A DNA stretch of 64,000 nt. Source: Psychromonas sp. L1A2 (GTDB lineage: Bacteria; Pseudomonadota; Gammaproteobacteria; Enterobacterales; Psychromonadaceae). The stretch is taken from NCBI RefSeq assembly GCF_009828855.1, contig NZ_WUAG01000001.1, forward strand, positions 744,001-808,000, read 5' to 3'. Position 1 is the stretch's first letter; the number at the start of each line of letters is the position of its first letter. The translations under genes and the position numbers were made by a program. The notes beneath the pieces are model-generated. The model did not search any database. It was not told where the DNA came from and saw nothing but the letters and a program-made list of their open reading frames with translations. Shown here piece by piece: positions 57,304-64,000 of the stretch.

Positions 57304-58515
57304 ATGATGAGTAAGTCGATCATGGGAAATACAGCTACTAATACAACTAACACCGCTTCTAATACTGCTAAAAGCAAACGCAAAACTTCTTTTATTATAT
57401 TATTTATAACGCTGGTGGTTATTGGTGTCGGCTGGTTTGCCTATTATGAAGTCTATGCAAAATACTCAGAAGCAACTGATGATGCTTATGTAAATGGTGA
57501 TTTAGTGGTTCTCTCTCCACAAATTTCCGGAACCGTTGTCTCTGTGTTACCTGATCAAGGTGACTACGTTGAGAAAGGCCAAGTCATTGTCACTTTAGAT
57601 TCAAGTGATACGCAAATAGCGTTACAGGAAGCCGAAGCTAAATTAGGCATTGCAGTACGACAAGTACGTAGTTTATATGCGACAGCAGATAATGCAAAAG
57701 CAAAAATGCAATCGAGTAAAGTTGCATATCGACAAGCCGTTAATGATTATAAACGTCGTCAAAATATTGCTAAATCAGGTGCCATTTCAAAAGAAGATTT
57801 AACCCATTATCAAGATTTAGTGGATACAACAAATAGTGCTTATTTAGCATCTCAAGAAGCCTTTAAAATGACGCTTGCCTTGGTTGATAATACGGTAATA
57901 GAAAATCATCCTGCGATAAAGTGGGCTGTGGCAGGTGTGCGTAAAAGCTACCTTGATAATACGCGAACAGACATAGTTGCGCCAGTGAGTGGTTATGTTG
58001 CTAAAAGAGCTGTGCAATTAGGGACTCAAGTACAACCAAGCAGCCAGTTAATGGTTATTGTGCCGTTGCATGATGTTTGGGTAGATGCGAATTTTAAAGA
58101 AAGCCAGATGAAAGATATGCGTATCGGGCAAAAGGTAATCTTAATTTCAGACCTTTATGGGGATGAAGTAGAGTATAAAGGTGAGATAGAAAGCCTTGGT
58201 ATTGGTACCGGAAGCGCATTTTCATTGTTACCTGCGCAAAATGCGAGTGGCAACTGGATCAAAATAGTTCAACGTTTACCCGTTAAAATTCATCTAGAAG
58301 AAGATAATCAAAAAGAATACCCATTAAGAATTGGTCTTTCTATGGTTGCTACAGTAGATATTGAAGATACAAGTGGTAGTGTACTAGCTCAAAATGTTCA
58401 ACAAGAAGCGCGTCTTGATACTAATGTTTATCAAAAATCATTAGAAGAAGCAGATAAGTTAGTGGCAAAGATCCTACACGATAATGTCGGTGTTACTCTT
58501 TCTGATGAAAACTAG
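57304..58515 (+). CDS. emrA: EmrA-like membrane fusion protein
   Basis: A 403-residue inner-membrane adaptor. One N-terminal membrane helix (about 29-50) is followed by the split lipoyl domain (VNGDLVVLSPQISGTVVSVLPDQGDYVEKGQVIVTLD and APVSGYVAKRAVQLGTQV), a coiled-coil hairpin and a beta-barrel ending in PLRIGLSMVATVDI. It links EmrB to an outer-membrane TolC-type channel, not encoded here. ATG 57304 or 57307. It is nine bases from emrB. Confidence 0.93.
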   Translation: MMSKSIMGNTATNTTNTASNTAKSKRKTSFIILFITLVVIGVGWFAYYEVYAKYSEATDDAYVNGDLVVLSPQISGTVVSVLPDQGDYVEKGQVIVTLDSSDTQIALQEAEAKLGIAVRQVRSLYATADNAKAKMQSSKVAYRQAVNDYKRRQNIAKSGAISKEDLTHYQDLVDTTNSAYLASQEAFKMTLALVDNTVIENHPAIKWAVAGVRKSYLDNTRTDIVAPVSGYVAKRAVQLGTQVQPSSQLMVIVPLHDVWVDANFKESQMKDMRIGQKVILISDLYGDEVEYKGEIESLGIGTGSAFSLLPAQNASGNWIKIVQRLPVKIHLEEDNQKEYPLRIGLSMVATVDIEDTSGSVLAQNVQQEARLDTNVYQKSLEEADKLVAKILHDNVGVTLSDEN

Positions 58516-58523
58516 AGGCGGTT

Positions 58524-60068
58524 ATGCAGGATCAAACCTATAAGCCGCCAAGTTTAACATTAGCGGTTATTGCTTTAGCGTTAGCGACATTTATGCAAGT
58601 ACTCGATAGTACGATTGCGAATGTCGCTTTACCAACGATTGCCGGCAGCTTGGGCGTCAGCTCTGAACAAAGTACGTGGATTATTACGTCATTTGCAGTA
58701 TGTAATGCAATAGCATTGCCATTAACAGGCTGGCTTTCCCGCCGTATTGGGCAGCTAAGGCTGTTTATTATTTCTGTTTCATTATTTACCTTAACCTCTT
58801 TTTTATGCGGTATCGCAACCAGCATGCCTGAGTTGATCTTCTTTCGGGCATTACAAGGTTTCTTTGCTGGGCCGATGTTTCCAATGTGTCAGACTTTGTT
58901 GTTAGCTATTTTTCCTTCTGTAAAACGAGGTGCCGCATTAGCGTTAATTTCAATGGTCACTGTGGTCGCGCCCATTGTTGGACCGATAACGGGTGGTTGG
59001 ATCACTGATAATTATTCTTGGCCTTGGATATTTTTTATTAATATCCCTATTGGTATTTTTTGTTGTGTCGCTGTATGGCAACAATTGAAAGGACGCATTG
59101 ATACGATAGCTAAGATGCCAATTGATTTTATTGGTATCGCTTTGCTTGTATTAGGCGTTGGTTTGTTACAAATAGTATTGGATCTTGGTAATAATGCGGA
59201 TTGGTTTGAGTCACCTCAGATAGTGATCATGACTTGTATTTCTGTGGTTGCATTAATTTCCTTTGTTATTTGGGAATTAACTGAAAAAAATCCTATTGTG
59301 AATCTATATCTGTTTAAAGATCGCAATTACACTTTTGGCACGATTGCACTTGTATTTAGTTATGCAGCCTTTTTTGCTATCAATGTTATTTTGCCGCAGT
59401 GGTTACAAATCTACATGGGCTACACGGCCATTTGGGCGGGACTTGCTTCAGCACCAATGGGGATATTACCGTTAATATTAGCGCCATTAATTGGTAAATA
59501 TGCGCACAAAATGGATATGCGAATTTTGGCCAGTATCTCTTTTGTTGTAATAGGTATTTCTTGTTTCCTTCGTGCGAATTTTAATACTTTTGTCGACTTT
59601 GCTTCCGTTGCTGAAGTACAGTTATTCATGGGGATTGGTATCGCATTTATGTTTATGCCATTGACCACTATTTTCTTATCTAATTTACATCACGATAAAG
59701 TGGCTGATGCATCAGGTTTAACTACTTTCTTACGCGTATTAGGATCTAGTTTTGCTTCTTCGTTAACGACTTGGATATGGAATCGCCGCGCAGATTTTCA
59801 CCATGCAAACTTGAGTGAACATATCAGTATTTATAACCCTGGCGCAGTGGAATATTTAGATAAAATGGGAGGGGCCACGCAGACAAATCTTGCCTCAGTT
59901 AATAGCGTGGTGACATCCCAATCTTATATGATGTCGCTTAATGATTATTTTTATATGTTAGGGATTTTATTTTTTGTATTGATCGGCATTGTTTGGTTTA
60001 GCAAAGGGCCTTTCATAAAAACTTCTAGTGCAGAGACAGCAACACAATCGTCTTCTACTGGGCATTAA
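58524..60068 (+). CDS. emrB: EmrB-like multidrug MFS transporter (DHA2, 14 helices)
   Basis: A 514-residue major facilitator. LDSTIANVALPTIAGSLGVS (motif D1), the helix-2/3 loop GWLSRRIGQLRLF (motif A), and GPITGGWITDNYSWPWIFFINIPIG (motif C) are the DHA2 marks. It exports hydrophobic toxic compounds through EmrA. A GAGGCGGTT ribosome site lies before the ATG. Last gene of marR-emrA-emrB. Confidence 0.94.
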   Translation: MQDQTYKPPSLTLAVIALALATFMQVLDSTIANVALPTIAGSLGVSSEQSTWIITSFAVCNAIALPLTGWLSRRIGQLRLFIISVSLFTLTSFLCGIATSMPELIFFRALQGFFAGPMFPMCQTLLLAIFPSVKRGAALALISMVTVVAPIVGPITGGWITDNYSWPWIFFINIPIGIFCCVAVWQQLKGRIDTIAKMPIDFIGIALLVLGVGLLQIVLDLGNNADWFESPQIVIMTCISVVALISFVIWELTEKNPIVNLYLFKDRNYTFGTIALVFSYAAFFAINVILPQWLQIYMGYTAIWAGLASAPMGILPLILAPLIGKYAHKMDMRILASISFVVIGISCFLRANFNTFVDFASVAEVQLFMGIGIAFMFMPLTTIFLSNLHHDKVADASGLTTFLRVLGSSFASSLTTWIWNRRADFHHANLSEHISIYNPGAVEYLDKMGGATQTNLASVNSVVTSQSYMMSLNDYFYMLGILFFVLIGIVWFSKGPFIKTSSAETATQSSSTGH

Positions 60069-60248
60069 TCGATGGCTACTATCACCACTATGATGAGCTG
60101 ATTCTTTTTGGTGTCGCTTTTCGTTTAACAGCGTTATGCTTAATAAAACCTTGTAACTTATTGAATGTATGAAAATAGGTTTATTAAAAAGCATTATGTA
60201 GAATGTTGAATAAAGCTTTAAAAAGTATTGAACATAAGGAATAAATTC

Positions 60249-60836
60249 ATGACCGATTTAGAACAACAATTAGCTTTTATTATTGAAATCGACAAACTAA
60301 AAGCCGTTTATCGTCAAACAACCGTTAAAGAAGATAAAGATAGATATGAGAATAGTGCAGAGCATAGCTGGCACATCACATTAACGGCACAGTTATTACA
60401 AGATTACGCAGAGCAACCTATTGATATTAGTCGCGTCGTTAAAATGTTATTGATTCACGATATTATTGAAATTGACGCGGGTGATTTATTTGCTTTTGCC
60501 GAGTCACAAGATCATGAGCAACAAGCTTTAAAAGAAGAAAAAGCGGCCCAACGTTTATTTGGTCTATTACCAGCCGCTCAACATGAATACTATAAAGCGC
60601 TATGGTTTGAGTTTGAAGAAGCAAAAACAAATGATGCACAGTTTGCTAAAGGTATGGATAGAATTTTGCCGCTAGTGCAAAACATGAATAATCAAGGCGG
60701 TAGTTGGGCTAAACATAAAATTAGCCAATCTCAAGTACTTACTCGTAATAACTATTTAGAAAAAATGGCGCCTAAACTATGGCAATACGTAGTGCAACAA
60801 ACAGACCTTGCTGTTGCAAATGGCTGGCTACTTTAA
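60249..60836 (+). CDS. HD-domain hydrolase, YfbR-like (HD_3)
   Basis: A 195-residue cytosolic HD-domain protein. RYENSAEHSWHITLTAQLL gives the first H, LLIHDIIEIDAGD the HD pair and MDRILPLVQNM the final D, as in 5'-deoxynucleotidases of the YfbR class. The frame opens at TTG 60228, but AAGGAA precedes ATG 60249 at good distance. The exact substrate is not shown. Confidence 0.85.
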   Translation: MTDLEQQLAFIIEIDKLKAVYRQTTVKEDKDRYENSAEHSWHITLTAQLLQDYAEQPIDISRVVKMLLIHDIIEIDAGDLFAFAESQDHEQQALKEEKAAQRLFGLLPAAQHEYYKALWFEFEEAKTNDAQFAKGMDRILPLVQNMNNQGGSWAKHKISQSQVLTRNNYLEKMAPKLWQYVVQQTDLAVANGWLL

Positions 60837-60883
60837 ATGCTATTTTAGTCTTTATTTTTACTTTTTAGTTTCCATTAACGTTT

Positions 60884-60921
60884 CGTTTAATAGTGTAATG
60901 TTGCACTATTAAACGTTTTTT
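60884..60921 (+). terminator. Terminator after the HD hydrolase gene
   Basis: A perfect 12-bp stem CGTTTAATAGTG (60884-60895) with CACTATTAAACG (60904-60915), an 8-base loop, and T6. Confidence 0.92.
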
Positions 60922-61106
60922 CATATTTCTTCACGTATTCTTTTTCACTAAATCTATTAACTTATCTTGCTAATACTTTATCTTGTAGCTTTCATACTTT
61001 GTCCGCGGTATTGTTGCTCATCGTTTTGCTTCTCTGAGAGTAATGTAAGCAATCCACTTATCCGCATAAAATTTAAATGTTCTGAACTTCCTAAAAGAGA
61101 GAAAAT

Positions 61107-63179
61107 ATGACCAATAAAGTCGATATTGTTAAGCCTACTGCTGATATTCAACTTCATGTACATGAAACTCATGGTCACCAACGTGAAGACAACTATTTTT
61201 GGCTGCGAGACGATGATAGAAAAGATCCAAAGGTATTGGCCTATTTAGAAGAAGAGAACACTTACACTGAACAGATGATGGCACCTTTATCTGAACTTCA
61301 GCAATCGTTATACGATGAAATGGTGGCAAGACAAGAACCAGAGCTAGAGTCTGTGCCTTATTTTAAGAAAGGTTTTTGGTACACATCGCGTTATGATGAA
61401 GGTAAAGATTACAGTATTTATTCTCGTCGCAAAGGTTCTCAAGAAGCTGATGAAGAAATATTTTTTGATTGTAATCAACGAGCGGAAGGCTTTGCCTATT
61501 ATCAATTAGGTGATTTAAGCCTGTCACCCAATTCAATGTTATTAGCGTTTACTGAAGATACCGTTAGTCGTCGTCAATACACATTACGTTTTAAAGACTT
61601 AGCGACGAATACCTTGTTCGATGAAACGATTGAAGATGTCACTGATGTGGTGTGGGCGAACGATAATAAGACGCTATTTTATGTCAAACAAGATCAACAA
61701 ACATTACTACCTTACCAAGTATATCGCCATACATTAGGCGACTCACCGAGTAATGATCAACTTATTTATGAAGAATTAGATGATACTTTCTACCTTAATT
61801 TATATAAAACACGTTCAGAAGAGTATTTAGTTATTTGTGCTGATAGTACGATGACCTCTGAGTGTCTGATTTTAGATGCAAACCAACCGCAACAAAACTT
61901 TACCTGCTTTTTACCAAGACAAAGAGATCACGAATACAGCGTTGATCATTTTCAAGATAAATTCTTTATTCGCAGTAACTACAGCGGTAAAAACTTTGCG
62001 TTACATACATTCGAATCTAATATCGAAACGTTTAAAGTAGTTGCACCAAGTGAATGGCAAACATTAGTCCCTGCAAGAGAAAAGGTACTGCTTGAAGGTT
62101 ATGAACTAATGGATGATTGGTTAGTGGTAGAAGAGCGTTCATTAGGCTTACCTGTGTTACGCCAAATTCATTTTAAAACGGGTGAGTCACGAGAGCTGAC
62201 TTTTAATGATCCTGTTTATACTGTGTTTAGTCATTATAATCCGCAGTCAAATAGCACTAAGTTTCGTTACCAATATACTTCATTTACGACACCTTCAAGT
62301 GTCTATGAGTTAGACCTTGATAGCGGTGAAACAACGTTATTAAAACAAAGCAAGGTCATGGGCGATTTTGATAGCCAAGATTACCAAAGTGAACGAGTTT
62401 GGGTAACTGCTAGAGATGGCGTGGAAGTGCCTGTTTCATTAGTTTATAAGCGTGCTTTATTTAATCATAACAATCCATTGCTGGTTTATGCCTATGGTTC
62501 ATACGGACATAGTTTAGATATTGGTTTTAGTTCTGCTAACTTAAGTTTGTTAGACCGTGGTTTTGTCTATGCCGTCGCGCATGTTCGTGGTGGTGAAGAA
62601 CTTGGACGAGATTGGTATGAACAAGGTAAGTTACTGCAAAAGAAAAATACCTTTAATGACTTTGTTGATGTTTCAAAAGCGTTAATCGAAAAAGACTATG
62701 GCGCAAAAGATAACGTTTTTGCAATGGGTGGAAGTGCTGGTGGTTTATTAATGGGAGCAATTGTTAATCAAGCACCTGAACTGTATCGTGGCGTTGTCGC
62801 GGCTGTGCCGTTTGTAGATGTAGTCTCGACTATGTTAGATGACACTATTCCATTAACTACTGGTGAATACGATGAATGGGGTAACCCAAATGATCCAGAA
62901 TATTATCATTATATACTCAGCTATAGCCCGTATGATCAAGTGTCAAAACAAGCTTATCCAAACATGTTAGTAACAACAGGTCTACATGATTCACAGGTTC
63001 AATATTGGGAGCCTGCTAAGTGGGTTGCTAAATTACGTGAATTAAAGACTGATGATAATCAATTGTTATTATATACCGATATGGAAGCTGGGCACGGTGG
63101 TAAGTCAGGGCGCTTTAAGCACTTTGAAGATATTGCGAGAGAGTTTGCATTTCTAATTGATTTAGCTAGGGGCTGTTGA
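61107..63179 (+). CDS. ptrB: Oligopeptidase B
   Basis: A 690-residue S9A serine peptidase that cuts small peptides after Arg or Lys. The N-terminal propeller covers about 75-400; the catalytic domain holds Ser543 in GGSAGG, the Asp near 628 in the HDSQV region and His663 in EAGHGGKSGR. YAYGSYG (about 469-475) is typical. The C-terminus stops abruptly at LARGC, shorter than in E. coli, since the last codons and the stop lie in the end of a MITE-like element. The core fold is complete, so activity is probably kept. Confidence 0.94.
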   Translation: MTNKVDIVKPTADIQLHVHETHGHQREDNYFWLRDDDRKDPKVLAYLEEENTYTEQMMAPLSELQQSLYDEMVARQEPELESVPYFKKGFWYTSRYDEGKDYSIYSRRKGSQEADEEIFFDCNQRAEGFAYYQLGDLSLSPNSMLLAFTEDTVSRRQYTLRFKDLATNTLFDETIEDVTDVVWANDNKTLFYVKQDQQTLLPYQVYRHTLGDSPSNDQLIYEELDDTFYLNLYKTRSEEYLVICADSTMTSECLILDANQPQQNFTCFLPRQRDHEYSVDHFQDKFFIRSNYSGKNFALHTFESNIETFKVVAPSEWQTLVPAREKVLLEGYELMDDWLVVEERSLGLPVLRQIHFKTGESRELTFNDPVYTVFSHYNPQSNSTKFRYQYTSFTTPSSVYELDLDSGETTLLKQSKVMGDFDSQDYQSERVWVTARDGVEVPVSLVYKRALFNHNNPLLVYAYGSYGHSLDIGFSSANLSLLDRGFVYAVAHVRGGEELGRDWYEQGKLLQKKNTFNDFVDVSKALIEKDYGAKDNVFAMGGSAGGLLMGAIVNQAPELYRGVVAAVPFVDVVSTMLDDTIPLTTGEYDEWGNPNDPEYYHYILSYSPYDQVSKQAYPNMLVTTGLHDSQVQYWEPAKWVAKLRELKTDDNQLLLYTDMEAGHGGKSGRFKHFEDIAREFAFLIDLARGC

Positions 63180-63419
63180 TCTTTGCCGTTCGAATTTTGT
63201 TCAATCTAGCACGTTTTGATCAGGGCTAGTAAGGTGTAGCTTAGTGATTCTAAGCAAATCTTGCCTAACGAAGAGCATAACAATCCTGAGAACAGTATTT
63301 GTTGACAATTTATAGTGCGTTTCGCTTATTTATGTGGGACAACCACATTACATAAGCTCAGCTCTGTATAAATAGCCAACAAATTGCTGTAAAAACGAAC
63401 TCGAAAGATCAACAGACCC
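63169..63419. mobile_element. MITE-like element with terminal inverted repeats, about 250 bp
   Basis: The left end GGGGCTGTTGATCTTT (63169) and the right end, read on the other strand, GGGTCTGTTGATCTTT (63419), match for 15 of 16 bases, followed by further similarity (GTTCG). The flanks share TA (or CTAG if the ends are trimmed by one), a likely target duplication. There is no transposase ORF, so this is a non-autonomous element or an IS remnant. Its left end overlaps the 3' end of ptrB. Confidence 0.75.
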
Positions 63420-63513
63420 TAGTTAAGAAGTTAACGAATAAAGAGTTGTTTAGATCAGATGCTAAATGAAAGCGTTGAATAAATGAATGTATTGTTGAAG
63501 TAAAATACTCCAT

Positions 63514-63549
63514 AAAAACTGACTTACCGTTTTGGTCAGTCAGTTTTTT
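63514..63549 (-). terminator. Terminator of the ABC binding-protein gene
   Basis: AAAAACTGAC (63514-63523) pairs with GTCAGTTTTT (63539-63548), loop 15 bases, with A/T runs on both sides. It lies just past the stop of the minus-strand gene. Confidence 0.8.
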
Positions 63550-63580
63550 ATTTAGTCAGTTTGTTTAGCTAGCCAGCTAC

Positions 63581-64000
63581 CTACTCGCCGTAAATATCAA
63601 AGCTAAAGTATTTTGATGCTATCTTATCGTAAGTCCCATTTTTACGGATTTCAGCTATTGCTGCATTGAATTTTTCCGTTAATTTTTTATCTTGTTTGCG
63701 TAATGCTAATGCAGTGCCTTCACCAACATAAGCTTTGTCTGTTACTAATTTGCCTTTTAAAGCAAAGTTAGCGCCATTGTCTTTTTGTAAGAAAGCTAAC
63801 ACTAACTGATCTGAGTTAGCGAATGCTGCATCTAAACGGCCATTTTCTAAATCAATGTAAACTTGATCTTGTCCTGTATAACGTTTAATTTCCGCAACGT
63901 CACCGTACACATCGGTTACATAATTATCATGTATTGTACCAACTTGAACGCCAATCACTTTGCCTTTCAAACCTGCTTTATCAATGGTAAAGGTTGCTGT
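63581..64000 (-). CDS. Amino-acid ABC transporter substrate-binding protein (3' part)
   Basis: The gene runs off the window, so only its last 139 codons are visible. LKGKVIGVQVGTIHDNYV, ENGRLDAAFANSDQLVLAFL and KFNAAIAEIRKNGTYDKIASKYF are the typical second lobe of SBP_bac_3 periplasmic proteins for polar amino acids (ArtJ/HisJ/ArgT kind). The ligand is not determinable from this part. The frame continues without a stop to 64000. Confidence 0.88.
   Translation of the reverse strand, partial: TATFTIDKAGLKGKVIGVQVGTIHDNYVTDVYGDVAEIKRYTGQDQVYIDLENGRLDAAFANSDQLVLAFLQKDNGANFALKGKLVTDKAYVGEGTALALRKQDKKLTEKFNAAIAEIRKNGTYDKIASKYFSFDIYGE

Overview
The window reads as a chromosomal segment of a marine, cold-adapted gammaproteobacterium. 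The DNA is AT-rich, with long A/T-rich gaps. The housekeeping genes look like Vibrio/Enterobacteria orthologues, and the ftsH-folP-glmM-secG-tRNA-Leu-tRNA-fMet-rimP-nusA-infB-rbfA-truB order is the classical gammaproteobacterial one. From protein style and gene content I infer a Psychromonas-like organism (or a near relative such as Shewanella or Colwellia); no rRNA is present to settle it.

Layout. 1-8.7 kb: a cold-shock protein with a long leader, an orphan sensor kinase, a Cys/Met PLP enzyme, a small RRM protein, a TauE/SafE permease facing a LysR gene, a GNAT enzyme, a broken TfoX-like gene and a LeuE-type exporter. 8.8-12.4 kb: prfC, a YjjV-type TatD nuclease, greA and yhbY. 12.5-25.2 kb: rlmE-ftsH, folP-glmM-secG, tRNA-Leu(GAG), an intact initiator tRNA flanked by three decayed copies, then rimP-nusA-infB-rbfA-truB. 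infB carries an apparent one-base frameshift in its N-terminal linker. The usual rpsO-pnp pair does not follow truB; a small zinc-ribbon protein and a DsbA-like protein do. 25.3-31.4 kb: a DUF389 membrane protein with a degenerate lipid-kinase-like N-terminus, radD, a DUF1499 protein and an unknown protein. 31.7-35.4 kb: the zwf-pgl-gnd oxidative pentose phosphate operon. 35.4-42.5 kb: accessory genes (a MITE-like palindrome, an Imm51-like protein, LysR, a PhyH dioxygenase, a sugar-phosphate isomerase-like protein, a c-heme membrane sensor, GNAT, proline iminopeptidase). 43-46 kb: a GtrB / ArnT-like / GtrA operon for polyprenyl-phosphate-linked sugar transfer. 46.3-52 kb: the glyoxylate shunt (glcB then aceA) with a divergent XRE-type regulator, then a YceI lipoprotein. 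53-64 kb: kdgK, nitroreductase, two HD hydrolases, a marR-emrA-emrB efflux operon with a clear operator, oligopeptidase B whose stop codon lies in a mobile-element end, and the 3' part of an amino-acid ABC binding-protein gene.

How parts work together. zwf-pgl-gnd supplies NADPH and pentose, and kdgK could feed the Entner-Doudoroff route. glcB/aceA allow growth on acetate or fatty acids under the adjacent regulator. The 12.5-25 kb block is a translation and quality-control cluster. The most unusual items are the decaying initiator-tRNA array, the infB frameshift, the lipid-kinase-like/DUF389 fusion, the MITE that ends ptrB, and the protease-dead, Cys-tailed IrrE-type regulator of the glyoxylate genes. 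I see no CRISPR array, prophage or complete insertion sequence, and no clearly new multi-gene system.
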